DNA of 64,000 nt from Candidatus Siliceabacter maunaloa (GCA_024330185.1 JANDLV010000001.1:1-64000); one strand, 5' to 3'. Positions 28,918 to 37,411 are shown, numbered from the stretch's first letter. Notes: a model not told the origin generated them from the letters alone. A program made the numbers and translations.

Positions 28918-29175
28918 ATGGCCGTGGCGCGGACGCAGACGCTCGTGCAGCTCAACGACGAGCTCCTCGCACTCCTGGACGAGCGGGCCTCGCGCGAACG
29001 CCGCTCCCGTTCCACCCTCATCCGCGAGGCGCTCGAGATGTTCCTGCGCGAAGAGCTCGAAGACGCGGTCGGAAGGCGGATCGTCGAGGGCTACCGACGG
29101 ATCCCGCAGACCTGCGAGGAGGATGCCTGGGCGCAGTCGGCGGCGCGCGACGCCATCCGCGAAGAGCCTTGGTGA
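28918..29175 (+). CDS. mazE: MazE-type antitoxin
   Basis: This 85-residue protein has a ribbon-helix-helix start, ARTQTLVQLNDELLALLDER, then RRSRSTLIREALEMFLREE, followed by an acidic/aromatic C-terminal tail (RIPQTCEEDAWAQSA) of the kind that occupies the MazF active site. A purine-rich GGGAGGGGGAG lies upstream at 28895-28905 as a possible ribosome binding site. The stop overlaps the MazF-like start (GTGA). It probably represses its own promoter. Confidence 0.88.
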   Translation: MAVARTQTLVQLNDELLALLDERASRERRSRSTLIREALEMFLREELEDAVGRRIVEGYRRIPQTCEEDAWAQSAARDAIREEPW

Positions 29176-29483
29176 GCCGCGGCGACGTCTGTTGGCTCGA
29201 GCTTCCCGAGGAGGGCCGCCGTCCGGTCTGCGTGCTCACCCGCCGCGAGGCCATCCCGGTCCTGCGCAATGTCCTCGTCGCGCTCGTGACCCGGACCGTA
29301 CGCGACATCCCGACGGAGGTCCGCCTGACGGAGGACGACGGCATGGCGTTTGCGTGCGCGATCAGCCTCGACAACGTCCGCACCGTTCCCCACGCGCTGC
29401 TGACCGAGCGGATCACGTCCCTGTCGGGGGCACGAATGCACGAGGTCTGCGTGGCGCTCGCCGCAGCGACCGGCTGCGATTGA
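29172..29483 (+). CDS. mazF: MazF/PemK-family mRNA interferase
   Basis: This 103-residue toxin begins SRGDVCWLELPEEGRRPVCV, the standard PemK/MazF first strands with the catalytic-loop Arg. It continues VLVALVTRTVRDIPTEVRL, CAISLDNVRTVPHALL and a final helix MHEVCVALAAATG. MazF enzymes cleave single-stranded mRNA at short motifs; the motif is not predictable here. GTG start is coupled to the antitoxin gene. Confidence 0.92.
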   Translation: MSRGDVCWLELPEEGRRPVCVLTRREAIPVLRNVLVALVTRTVRDIPTEVRLTEDDGMAFACAISLDNVRTVPHALLTERITSLSGARMHEVCVALAAATGCD

Positions 29484-29787
29484 CAGCCTGGGGGCCCGTG
29501 GCTGGCGACGCGGCGGTTGTTGCGCATACGCCGGGTCCCGATCGACGAGCGAGCCGTTGTCCACGCCCTGATCAGCGACCTGCATAGCGGATCCACGGCG
29601 AGCCGTGAAGGCAGGCGATGGGTAGCGTCCAGCAGCGAGCTGGGCGCTGCGCTCGAGCGCCCGGCCCTCAGCCCGGAGAGCCGCCGGCTGCGGGCCGCCT
29701 GGCTATCGGTGGCTCCGTGGTGCCTGGCCGGGCTTCGAGGGTGACCGGCGCCGCGGTGCAGGGGGTTCGGGTATCACGTGGGGGACC
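29484..29787. other. intergenic region, nothing recognised
   Basis: About 300 bp between MazF and the nuclease gene. Short open frames are present but show no family pattern, and no RNA gene or clear terminator is visible. The phrase VDERAVVHALISDLHSG in one frame could be a remnant, but I cannot assign it. Confidence 0.5.
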
Positions 29788-30627
29788 GTGAGTGCTGAGG
29801 GCGACGCCAAGTCTGACAACGAGCTGCCGTGGTGGGGCACGCTGTTGGTGCTCGCGTTCTTGGCGGCCGGTGTCTACGGGCTGTATGTCGCGGGCGCCGC
29901 AGCCGTGGGCTTGGTGGCCGGATCGGATGAGCCGGAGCGCGCCGAAGAGCGGGATGAGCGCGCCGAGGCGCCTTCGGGCGCGACCGGCGGCGATGGCTCC
30001 GGCGAGAGCGGGGTCCTGGTGACCGACGTGATCGACGGGGACACTGTCGAGCTGGAAGGGGTGGGCCGGTCACGGCTGATCGGGGTGGATACGCCGGAGG
30101 AGGGCGAGTGCTACGAGACGGCGGCAAAGGAGTACATGGAGCGCACGGTCCTCGGGAAGCGGGTGCGCGTCGCCTACCAGCAGGAGCGCCAGGATCGCTA
30201 CGACCGCGCGCTGGTCGACATCTTCAAGAACGACCGGCTCATCGGGCTCGAGCTCGCGCGGCTGGGCTACGCGGAGGAGCTGACGATCGCGCCGAACGAT
30301 CGCTACGCGCCGCGGATCCGCCGAGCTGTGGCGCGCGCGGAGTCCGTGCAGCGGGGGCGATGGGAGAGCTGCGAGGACGATCGTGACCGCGACCAGGGCG
30401 ACGACGACGATCGCCGCGATCGCGACCGGGATAGGGCGCCGTCGCCTGCTCCGGCCCCTGAGCCCGAGCCAGAGCCGGAGCCCGAGCCAGAACCGGAGCC
30501 CGAGCCCGAGCCGGACACGCCGTCGGTGCCGTCGGGAGCCTGCTCAGAGGTCGGGATCACCGACTTCCCGGTGCCGCCTGGTGATCCTCGTGACCGTGAC
30601 GGGGACGGGGTCGCATGCGAATCTTGA
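29788..30627 (+). CDS. membrane-anchored SNase-like nuclease with Excalibur domain
   Basis: This is a 279-residue protein. One N-terminal membrane helix (about residues 14-42, LLVLAFLAAGVYGLYVAGA) is followed by an acidic linker. The thermonuclease domain spans about 75-200: VIDGDTVELEGVGRSRLIGV, DTPEEGECYETAAKEY, LGKRVRVAYQQERQDRYDRA. The Arg-Asp-Glu pattern matches the staphylococcal nuclease active site. After a charged Asp/Arg stretch, a Pro-Glu repeat (about 222-248) leads to a C-terminal Excalibur calcium-binding motif (DPRDRDGDGVACES). This is a surface nuclease for extracellular DNA with Ca2+ dependence expected. GTG start; no strong SD seen. Confidence 0.88.
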   Translation: MSAEGDAKSDNELPWWGTLLVLAFLAAGVYGLYVAGAAAVGLVAGSDEPERAEERDERAEAPSGATGGDGSGESGVLVTDVIDGDTVELEGVGRSRLIGVDTPEEGECYETAAKEYMERTVLGKRVRVAYQQERQDRYDRALVDIFKNDRLIGLELARLGYAEELTIAPNDRYAPRIRRAVARAESVQRGRWESCEDDRDRDQGDDDDRRDRDRDRAPSPAPAPEPEPEPEPEPEPEPEPEPDTPSVPSGACSEVGITDFPVPPGDPRDRDGDGVACES

Positions 30628-30709
30628 CCACCACGGCCACGCTGCTCGCCTGGCGCCCATCGAAGCGGTTGTCAGGTCAGGGCCAGACGATCAACAGCTA
30701 CACGCCAGA

Positions 30710-31141
30710 TCACTCCCTGACTTCGCCCGTCAGCGTGACCACCAGCGACCGCGCGCCCCCACTGTCGCGGTGCTCGCAGAGGTAGATGCCCTGCCAGGTG
30801 CCCAGGGCCAAGCGCCCGTCGCGCACCGGCAGGGTGAGCGAGGGGCCCAGCAACGACGCCTTGACGTGGGCGGGCATGTCGTCGGCGCCCTCCAAGGTAT
30901 GGGTCCAGGCGAAGTCCTCGGGCACCGCGTCGTCGAACCAGGTGCGAAAGTCGCGCAGCACGTCGGGGGAGGCGTTCTCGTTGAGCGTGAGCGCGGCCGA
31001 GGTGTGCAGCAGGTGCAGGTGGGCCAGCCCGATGCGCACGCCGCGCAGATCGTCGCCCAGCGCACGCACGACCTCGTCGGTGACCAGGTGGAACCCGCGC
31101 GGGCGGGCCTCCAGCTCCACCGTGCGCTGCGCCCAGCTCAC
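30710..31141 (-). CDS. YjbQ/UPF0047 family protein
   Basis: This 143-residue YjbQ-like protein has FHLVTDEVVRAL, then HLLHTSAALTLNENASPDVL, WTHTLEGADDMPAHVKAS and LGTWQGIYLCEHRD. The conserved His and acidic residues form the family's putative metal/active site. YjbQ proteins have weak thiamine-phosphate synthase activity, but the physiological role is unclear. I chose the GTG at 31141 because the family's first strand starts there; an earlier ATG at 31234 would add residues that belong to the repeat region. It is the last gene on this strand after the alkyltransferase-like gene. Confidence 0.9.
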   Translation of the reverse strand: MSWAQRTVELEARPRGFHLVTDEVVRALGDDLRGVRIGLAHLHLLHTSAALTLNENASPDVLRDFRTWFDDAVPEDFAWTHTLEGADDMPAHVKASLLGPSLTLPVRDGRLALGTWQGIYLCEHRDSGGARSLVVTLTGEVRE

Positions 31142-31150
31142 CCTAGTGGC

Positions 31151-31302
31151 CGTCCCCGCACATACGCATCGTACCGGCGGCCGCCGATCACCGGCTGGAG
31201 CCACCCGGCGACCGGTCATGTGCCAGAGGCGCACTCCCGGATCGCCGTGCGGCCCCAGCCGGCGCCGGCGACCCCCGGCGACGGCACGTATGTCCGGGGA
31301 CG
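31151..31302. repeat. inverted repeat pair, dispersed GTCCCCG-ATACG family
   Basis: CGTCCCCGCACATACG (31151-31166) and CGTATGTCCGGGGACG (31287-31302) are inverted copies matching at 15 of 16 positions, 120 bp apart. They lie at the junction of yjbQ and the alkyltransferase-like gene, and the right arm is inside the latter's 3' end. A third copy (14 of 16) is at 58807-58822. The arms could form a long-range stem in an RNA of either strand. Confidence 0.6.
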
Positions 31303-31613
31303 ACCACCAGCCACCGCGCCACGCCCATCTCCACCCGCGCGCCGCTGAAGGGCACGCCCTCGGCCTCCAGTGCCGCCCGCTGGCGCGCTCCCTTGGCCAG
31401 CGAGCCGTCGGCGCGCACCACGCGCCACCACGGCAGCGACGGGTCGTCGGCCCGGGAGAGCGCCGCTCCTGTCGCCCTCGGGGCGCCGGGCGACACGTCG
31501 CCGTAGGCGGCCACGAACCCCTCCGGGATCGCCCGCACGCGAGCGAGGAGCGGCTGATCGGGCTTGCTGCCAGCCGGCGGCTGCTCGGGCTCGCCGCCGG
31601 TCCGGCGCTCCAC
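31188..31613 (-). CDS. alkyltransferase-like (ATL/MGMT C-terminal) protein
   Basis: This 141-residue protein has the O6-alkylguanine transferase DNA-binding domain: LLARVRAIPEGFVAAYGDVS, then TGAALSRADDPSLPWWRVVR and LAKGARQRAALEAEGVPF. The catalytic PCHR motif is replaced in this region (LPWWRVV), as in ATL proteins, which bind alkylated guanine and hand it to nucleotide excision repair. GTG start at 31613 is 14 bp after the dehydrogenase stop, so it is the fourth gene of that operon. The last 35 or so residues are encoded by the repeat region and look unconserved, so the original C-terminus may have been near 31320. Confidence 0.85.
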   Translation of the reverse strand: MERRTGGEPEQPPAGSKPDQPLLARVRAIPEGFVAAYGDVSPGAPRATGAALSRADDPSLPWWRVVRADGSLAKGARQRAALEAEGVPFSGARVEMGVARWLVVVPGHTCRRRGSPAPAGAARRSGSAPLAHDRSPGGSSR

Positions 31614-31627
31614 TGGCTCGCCGGGGC

Positions 31628-34600
31628 TCAGCGCTCCCCCGGCGGCTTGCGCGGGTACAGGCTGACCGGCGTCGACAGGTCCAGCGCGGTGCGGATGATG
31701 CGCGACTGCTCGGTCACGTGTGCGGCGGGATAGCCCTCGCCCGGCGAGGCGCGCTCGGGCCGCCCGACGTACCCGAAGGCCAGGTGCTCGGGCAGGATCT
31801 GCATGAGCCTGGGGAACATGTGCGCACGGGCGCCCATGTTGCGGGGCTCCTCCTGGACCCATACGACCTCCTTGAGGTTGGGATAGGCGGTGATGAGCTC
31901 GAGCACCTGCGCCTCGGGGAAGGGGTAGAGCAGCTCGATGCGCCCGATGGCCACTCCCTCGTTGTCGGCGCGGTCCTCGTGGCTGACGAGGTCGTAGTAG
32001 ACCTTCCCCGTGCACAGGATGAGCCGGGTGACCTTGTCCGCGGGCACCCTGGGCTCACCCAGCACCCCGAAGAAGCGCGACTCGGCCAGGTGCTCGATGC
32101 GGTTGGTGGCCTGGGGCAGGCGCAGCAGCGACTTGGGGGTCATGATGACCAGCGGGCGCTGCTTGGCCACCCGCGCCTGGCGGCGCAGCAGGTGGAAGTA
32201 CTGCGCGGGCGTGGTCAGGTTGGCCACGCGGATGTTGCCCTCGGCGGCCACCGTGAGGAAGCGCTCCAGGCGGGCCGAGGAGTGCTCGGGCCCGGACCCC
32301 TCGTAGCCGTGGGGCAGCAGCATGGTCAGGCGGGTGGTCTGGCCCCACTTGGCCAGTCCGCTGACGATGAACTGGTCGATGATGACCTGGGCGCTGTTGA
32401 CGAAGTCCCCGAACTGGGCCTCCCACAGCACCAGCGACTCGGGCGCCTCGGCGCTGTAGCCGTACTCGAAGCCCAGGCACGCGATCTCGCTCAGCGGTGA
32501 GTTGTGCAGCTCGAAGGGGGCCAGCGCCCCGGGCAGGTGCTGGATCGGCGACCACTCCTGCCCCGTCCTGGCGTCGTGGAAGACCAGGTGACGCTGGGAG
32601 AAGGTTCCGCGCTCGGTGTCCTGGCCGGTGAGGCGCACCGGGATGCCCTCCGTGAGCAAGGCGGAGAAGGCCAGCGACTCGGCATGGGCCCAGTCGATCC
32701 CGCCCTGGGGGCCCACGGCGTCGCGGCGACGCTCGAGCTGCTTGCTCAGCTTGGGGTGGATCGTGAAGCCCTCGGGGACCTGCAGCAGCTCCTCGTTGAT
32801 GCTGCGCAGCCGGTCGCCCGAGACGGCGGTCTTGACCTCCGGGCTGGGGGAGCGGTCGAGCTGGTACTCCCCGGTGCTCTGCTCGACGGTGCCGGCCTCG
32901 TTGGCCGCCCTGATCTTGTCCTTGAGCTGCTGGTGGAGCTGGGTGAGCTCCTCCCACACCTTGGACTTGCGCTCCTCGACATCCTCGGGGGTGACCCCGC
33001 CGCGTTCCACGAGCTGCTGCGCGAAGAGGTCCACCACCCGCGTGTGGGACTTGATCTGCGCGTACATCTCGGGCTGCGTGTAGGCGGGCTCGTCGGCCTC
33101 GTTGTGACCGAAGCGCCGGTAGCCGATGAGGTCGATGAGCACGTCGTGGCCGAACTCCTCGCGGAAGGCGAAGGCCAGGCGCAGCGCGGAGACGCACGCG
33201 GCCACGTCGTCGGCGTTGACGTGGATGATCGGCACGTCGAAGCCCTTGGCCAGGTCGGAGGCCATGCGGGTGGAGCGGCTGTCGTCGGGGTCCGTCGTGA
33301 AGCCGACCTGGTTGTTCTGGATGAGGTGGACGGTGCCGCCGACCTTGTAGCCGTCCAGGCCCTGCAGGTTGAGGGCCTCGGCCACGACGCCCTGGCCCGG
33401 GAAGGCCGCGTCGCCGTGGAGCACGACCGGTACCGCGGCGTTGGTGTCCTGGTGGGGGTGGGGGCCCTGGCGGGTCGTCTGCGCCGCGCGCGAGGCGCCG
33501 ACCACGACCGGGTGGACGAACTCGAGGTGGCTGGGATTGGACTCCAGGTTGACCAGGATGGAGTCGCCGCTGGCCACCTGGTAGGAGCCCTGCGCGCCGT
33601 GGTGGTACTTGACGTCGCCCGTGCCGCCCTGGGGGATCGTGGTGATGGCGTCCAGCGTGGAGGCGCCCTCGAACTCGGCGAAGATCGTGTCGTAGGGGCG
33701 GCCCAGGTTGTGGGCCAGCACGCTGAGCCGGCCGCGGTGGGCCATGCCGATGATCACCTCCCGGGCGCCGTGTGCGGCGGCGAGCTGGATGAGCTCGTCG
33801 AGCATGGGCACGGTCATGTCCAGGCCCTCGACCGAGAACTGCTTCTGGCCCAGGTAGGCCTTGTGCATGAACCGCTCGAAGGCGTCCACGCGGATGAGGC
33901 GGTCGAGCAGCCCGCTCTCCTCCTCGGCGCTGAGCGGCGTGCGGTATGCGTTGGACTCGATCTTCTGGCGCAGCCAGGTGCGCTGGCGGTGCGAGGCGAT
34001 GTGCTCGATCTCGTAGGCGATCGTGCCGCAGTAGGTCTCGTGCAGGTGGGGCAGCGCGTCGGCCAGCGTCGCGCCCGGCACGTGGATGCGCAGCACCCTG
34101 GCCGGGATGCGCGCCTGCAGCTCGGGCGTGAGACCCAGGGTCTCGGGCTCCAGCGACGGGTCGCCCTCGGGCGCGGTGTTCTGCAGCGGGTCCAGCCGCG
34201 CGGCCAGGTGGCCGTGGGTGCGGTGGGCCTTGATCAGCGAGGTCGCGGCCTGGACCGCCTGGAGCAACTCCTCGTCGACCGCTGCGGGCGCGGTGGGAGC
34301 GGTCGCGGGCGCCGCGAGGCCGTCGAGCTGGGGCGCGGGCCGACGGGGCGCGGGGCCGAGCTGGGCGCCCAGCTCGGTGAAGATCTGGTCGTAGAAGGCG
34401 TGCTCGCCCTGCAGGCGCTCCTCGATGGCCTTGAGGAAGCGACCCGACTCGGCGCCCTGGATGACCCGGTGGTCGTAGGTCGAGGTCATCGACATCACCT
34501 TCTCGGCGCCGATCTGCGCGCCGATGGCCTCCAGGCCGACGGGGAAGGCGATCGAGCCGGTGGCCACGATGGTGCCCTGGCCGACCATCAGGCGGGGAAC

Positions 34601-35986
34601 CGAGGCCACGGTCCCGAGCCCGCCCGGGTTGGTCAGCGAGACGTTGGCGCCGGAGAGGTCGTCGGCGGTGAGCTTGTTGTCGCGCGCGCGGGCGATCAGG
34701 TCGCCGAAGGCCGCGACGAACTGAGGGAAGGTCATGCGCCCGGCGTCGCGGATGACCGGGACCATCAGCGTGCGGCTGCCGTCCTTCTTCTCCACGTCGA
34801 CGGCGATGCCCAGGTTGACCTGTCCGTCGTCGACGCGGGTCGGCCCACCGTCGGCGTCGGCGAAGTGGTGGGCCATGACCGGCATGTCGTCCTGCACGGC
34901 CTTCGCGACGGCGTGGGCGATGAGGTGGGTGAAGGAGACCCGGTGGCCGGCTGCCTTGAGCTCCTCGCGGCGGCCGGCGAGCGTGGTGACGGTCAGGGTG
35001 CGAAATGAGGTCGCCGTGGGGATCGAGCGGCTCTCGTCCATGTAGCGCGCGAGCATCGCCGCGGCGCCCTTGAGCTGGGTCGTCGTGCCGCTCGTGGGCG
35101 TGGGCGTGGGGGCAGGCGCGAGCTCGGGTGCGAGCGCGGCCTGCGCGCCCGCGCCGCCGTTGCCTGCGGCCTCCACGTCGGCCTTGACGATGCGCCCGTG
35201 CGGGCCGCTGCCCCGGACGCCGTCGATGTCAACGCCCAGCACGGCGGCCATGCGCCGCGCGACGGGGGAGATGCGGGCATCGGAGGGGATCTCGGGAGGC
35301 GCGGAGGGTGCCCCACCGGCGGGCGCGGTCTGCCCGCCCGCGCCGTCGCCCGTCGCCGCGCCGTTGCCGGAGCTCGTCCCTGCGGTGTGCGCCGACGCGC
35401 CGGCGCTCGCGCGCATGCGCGCGATGACCTGTCCCACGGTGACCGTGTCGCCCTCGGCGGCCAGCAGCTCGGTGATCGTGCCGGCGCCCGGTGCGGGCAG
35501 CTCGACATCGACCTTGTCGGTGGAGATCTCGCAGATGGTCTGGTCGGCCCGGACGCTGTCGCCCTCGGCCACGTGCCACCCCAGCAGCGTGCCCTCGGTG
35601 ACCGACTCGCCCGCGCCCGGGGTGACGATGTCGACGGTCTCGCCCTGGCCCCGGTCGCCCCGGGGCTCGGGGGCATCGGCCGCGCCGGTGGTGATGGTCG
35701 CGCCGTTCCCGCCGGCCGTGGCCGGCGCCACGCCGTCGCCCGGGGCGATCTCGGCCAGCACCGCGCCGACCGCGACGGCGTCGCCCTGGGCGGCGTGGAT
35801 CTTGACCAGCGTGCCCGCAGCCGGTGCGGGGACCTCGGCGTCGACCTTGTCGGTGGAGACCTCGACCAGCGTCTGGTCGGCCTCGACGGTCTCGCCCTCC
35901 TGCACGTGCCACTCGAGGACCGTGCCCTCGGTGACCGATTCTCCCATCGCTGGGAGGACGACCTCGACCGTCGTGTTCACTGCCAT
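31628..35986 (-). CDS. single-chain 2-oxoglutarate dehydrogenase E2-E1 with two lipoyl domains
   Basis: This is a 1452-residue protein. Lipoyl domain 1 spans about 5-80 (VEVSTDKVDA, Lys47) and lipoyl domain 2 about 117-190 (CEISTDKVDV, Lys158). An Ala/Pro linker follows, then a peripheral-subunit-binding domain (about 240-285, ISPVARRMAAVLGVDIDGV). The E2 acyltransferase domain (about 320-560) ends in STYDHRVIQGAESGRFL. The thiamine-dependent E1 part fills the rest: VIIGMAHRGRLSVLAHNLG, VLHGDAAFPGQGVVAEAL, HLIQNNQVGFTTDP. It oxidises 2-oxoglutarate to succinyl-CoA in the TCA cycle and needs only a separate lipoamide dehydrogenase. Mycobacterial Kgd, the closest known design, lacks lipoyl domains. 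It follows nudix and DUF3817 genes with overlaps. Confidence 0.95.
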   Translation of the reverse strand: MAVNTTVEVVLPAMGESVTEGTVLEWHVQEGETVEADQTLVEVSTDKVDAEVPAPAAGTLVKIHAAQGDAVAVGAVLAEIAPGDGVAPATAGGNGATITTGAADAPEPRGDRGQGETVDIVTPGAGESVTEGTLLGWHVAEGDSVRADQTICEISTDKVDVELPAPGAGTITELLAAEGDTVTVGQVIARMRASAGASAHTAGTSSGNGAATGDGAGGQTAPAGGAPSAPPEIPSDARISPVARRMAAVLGVDIDGVRGSGPHGRIVKADVEAAGNGGAGAQAALAPELAPAPTPTPTSGTTTQLKGAAAMLARYMDESRSIPTATSFRTLTVTTLAGRREELKAAGHRVSFTHLIAHAVAKAVQDDMPVMAHHFADADGGPTRVDDGQVNLGIAVDVEKKDGSRTLMVPVIRDAGRMTFPQFVAAFGDLIARARDNKLTADDLSGANVSLTNPGGLGTVASVPRLMVGQGTIVATGSIAFPVGLEAIGAQIGAEKVMSMTSTYDHRVIQGAESGRFLKAIEERLQGEHAFYDQIFTELGAQLGPAPRRPAPQLDGLAAPATAPTAPAAVDEELLQAVQAATSLIKAHRTHGHLAARLDPLQNTAPEGDPSLEPETLGLTPELQARIPARVLRIHVPGATLADALPHLHETYCGTIAYEIEHIASHRQRTWLRQKIESNAYRTPLSAEEESGLLDRLIRVDAFERFMHKAYLGQKQFSVEGLDMTVPMLDELIQLAAAHGAREVIIGMAHRGRLSVLAHNLGRPYDTIFAEFEGASTLDAITTIPQGGTGDVKYHHGAQGSYQVASGDSILVNLESNPSHLEFVHPVVVGASRAAQTTRQGPHPHQDTNAAVPVVLHGDAAFPGQGVVAEALNLQGLDGYKVGGTVHLIQNNQVGFTTDPDDSRSTRMASDLAKGFDVPIIHVNADDVAACVSALRLAFAFREEFGHDVLIDLIGYRRFGHNEADEPAYTQPEMYAQIKSHTRVVDLFAQQLVERGGVTPEDVEERKSKVWEELTQLHQQLKDKIRAANEAGTVEQSTGEYQLDRSPSPEVKTAVSGDRLRSINEELLQVPEGFTIHPKLSKQLERRRDAVGPQGGIDWAHAESLAFSALLTEGIPVRLTGQDTERGTFSQRHLVFHDARTGQEWSPIQHLPGALAPFELHNSPLSEIACLGFEYGYSAEAPESLVLWEAQFGDFVNSAQVIIDQFIVSGLAKWGQTTRLTMLLPHGYEGSGPEHSSARLERFLTVAAEGNIRVANLTTPAQYFHLLRRQARVAKQRPLVIMTPKSLLRLPQATNRIEHLAESRFFGVLGEPRVPADKVTRLILCTGKVYYDLVSHEDRADNEGVAIGRIELLYPFPEAQVLELITAYPNLKEVVWVQEEPRNMGARAHMFPRLMQILPEHLAFGYVGRPERASPGEGYPAAHVTEQSRIIRTALDLSTPVSLYPRKPPGER

Positions 35987-36318
35987 GCCACGTCCACCAT
36001 ACCCCGTTGATTCGCGCGTCTGGCACGGCGCTGCAGGCGCAGGAACTCGAGCGTTCCGAAGAAGGGCCCGACGCCGCCCAGCACGGCGATCGCGACGGCC
36101 AGGCGCAGGGGGATCACACGCAGGCGCACGGCGGCCAGGGCGGCCAGGGTCATGACGATCCAGCCCACGCCGTGGGCCCAGCCCAGCACCGTCTTGAGCT
36201 CGGGCAGCACGTCGGCGAGCGCGGTGATCAGCAGGCCCACGTAGACCACCGAGTGGGCGAACGACCCCCACTTGAGGCGGTTGAAGGTGAGAAAGGTGTT
36301 TCGCCCTCCGGTCCTCAC
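35977..36318 (-). CDS. DUF3817 family membrane protein
   Basis: This 113-residue protein has three hydrophobic segments: SFAHSVVYVGLLITALADVL, WIVMTLAALAAVRLRVIPL and LAVAIAVLGGVGPFFGTLEF. The pattern matches the small DUF3817 (YdzA-like) integral membrane family of unknown function. The start is a GTG inside the dispersed repeat copy (36316-36318), overlapping the nudix stop as GTGA. The 3' end overlaps the dehydrogenase start by 10 bp. It is thus translationally sandwiched in the operon; why it travels with the dehydrogenase is unknown. Confidence 0.85.
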   Translation of the reverse strand: MRTGGRNTFLTFNRLKWGSFAHSVVYVGLLITALADVLPELKTVLGWAHGVGWIVMTLAALAAVRLRVIPLRLAVAIAVLGGVGPFFGTLEFLRLQRRARRANQRGMVDVAWQ

Positions 36319-36332
36319 AAGTTCGGACCTTC
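36299..36332 (-). repeat. remote copy of the 42-bp repeat motif
   Basis: Read on the reverse strand this is AGGTCCGAACTTGTGAGGAC followed by CGGAGGGCGAAA. It matches the units at 561-680 except for A-to-T in the loop (giving GTG), one C-to-G change and one extra G. Here the loop supplies both the nudix TGA and the DUF3817 GTG start. The hairpin arms GGTCC/GGACC are kept. Confidence 0.75.
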
Positions 36333-36989
36333 GGTCGACGTCAGGAGGGCCGCCATGCGCAGCAGCGGGCCGTCGCCCTCGGGCGGCCAGTCGGCCGGGT
36401 CGGGTGGCCACCAGGCGAAGGTGTCGTGCTCGGCGTCCATGGCCAGCGTGTCCTCGGCGCCTTCGGCCAGCCAGGCCTGCCCGACGAGCATGACCATCTC
36501 GTGGGGGAGGCGGATGAGCGCCTCGACGGTCGTGCGCGCCGGCGTCAGCGCCCACTCCTCCTCGAGCTCCCGGGTGAGCGTGTGCGCAGGGCTCTCGCCC
36601 AGGTCGACCGCGCCGCCGGCGCCCAGCGCCCAGCGCCCGGGCCAGGTCGACAGCCACGCCGCGCGGCGGCCGGCCAGCCAGGCGCCGTCGGCGCGGCGGG
36701 TCACGCACAGCGCGGCCAGGCTGTGGGAGGCGTCGTGGGCGACCAGGCGCAGCGCCCAGCGCATGGGCTGCAGGTCGAGGCGCAGGCAGCCGTCGCGCTC
36801 GTCGTAGCCGGCCAGCCGCGCGGCCACGCCGTCGTGGCTGGGCGAGCCCCGCTCGTGCAGCGCGGCAATCGCGGCGTCGGCGGCTGCGTCCTTCTCCGGC
36901 GGCGGCTCGAAGCGATCGTCGGACCATCGCGCGTCCACCGCCCCTGCCGGCCACGGGCCCCGGGCGAGGATGGCGGCGTGAGAGGCCAT
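36315..36989 (-). CDS. Nudix hydrolase
   Basis: This is a 224-residue protein. The Nudix box is GGAVDLGESPAHTLTRELEE followed by EW, matching G-x5-E-x7-REU-x-EE; it binds Mg2+ and hydrolyses a nucleoside diphosphate-linked substrate. The N-terminal 100 residues form a separate region with an ALHERGSPSHDGVAARLAG segment that I do not recognise. A final DTFAWWPPDPADWPPEG block is probably the substrate lid. It opens the operon nudix-DUF3817-dehydrogenase-ATL. TACCCT (reverse, 36996-37001) lies 6 nt before the ATG. Its last codons (EGPNL) come from the repeat, so the repeat has probably replaced the original 3' end. The substrate is unknown. Confidence 0.88.
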   Translation of the reverse strand: MASHAAILARGPWPAGAVDARWSDDRFEPPPEKDAAADAAIAALHERGSPSHDGVAARLAGYDERDGCLRLDLQPMRWALRLVAHDASHSLAALCVTRRADGAWLAGRRAAWLSTWPGRWALGAGGAVDLGESPAHTLTRELEEEWALTPARTTVEALIRLPHEMVMLVGQAWLAEGAEDTLAMDAEHDTFAWWPPDPADWPPEGDGPLLRMAALLTSTEGPNL

Positions 36990-37053
36990 GGGGGGAGGGT
37001 AATGCCGACGATCGAAGGATCGCTGGAGCCCGCGCTACGATCGCCGCGAGCGC

Positions 37054-37365
37054 ATGAGCGACACGTCGAAGATCGCCAAGAACCTGCGCGTGTTCCAGAT
37101 CGCCGTCAACGCGCACGACCGCGAGAACCCCACCCACAACGCCTGGGGTATCGGCCTGGCGCCCTTCGACCTGGAACGTCTGGGCTTCGACGAGGGTGAG
37201 GAGATCCTGCCCGGCATCGTAATCCAGGCCGACGGCGGCGTGACCGGCAACTTCCGGGTCCTGTGCGACGGCGACCACGACGAGGAGCTCTCCGAGGAGG
37301 CGCGGGAGGCCGAGGTCGTGGAGGCCGTGGGGACCCAGCAGGTCGAGGCCCCCCGGCAGGCCTGA
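37054..37365 (+). CDS. conserved hypothetical protein
   Basis: This 103-residue protein begins MSDTSKIAKNLRVFQIAVNA and has a central block GIGLAPFDLERLGFDEGEEI followed by LPGIVIQADGG and NFRVLCDGDHDEELSEEA. I do not recognise a family. There is no signal peptide or membrane helix. The acidic C-terminal tail looks disordered. A TACGAT box (37036-37041) precedes the ATG by 12 nt, and codon use matches the neighbours, so the gene is real. It is divergent from the nudix gene and upstream of ppx. Confidence 0.7.
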   Translation: MSDTSKIAKNLRVFQIAVNAHDRENPTHNAWGIGLAPFDLERLGFDEGEEILPGIVIQADGGVTGNFRVLCDGDHDEELSEEAREAEVVEAVGTQQVEAPRQA

Positions 37366-37411
37366 ACAGCCGCGAGGCTCGACCGCCCCCGCCGGGCATA
37401 CCCTCCGCCCC

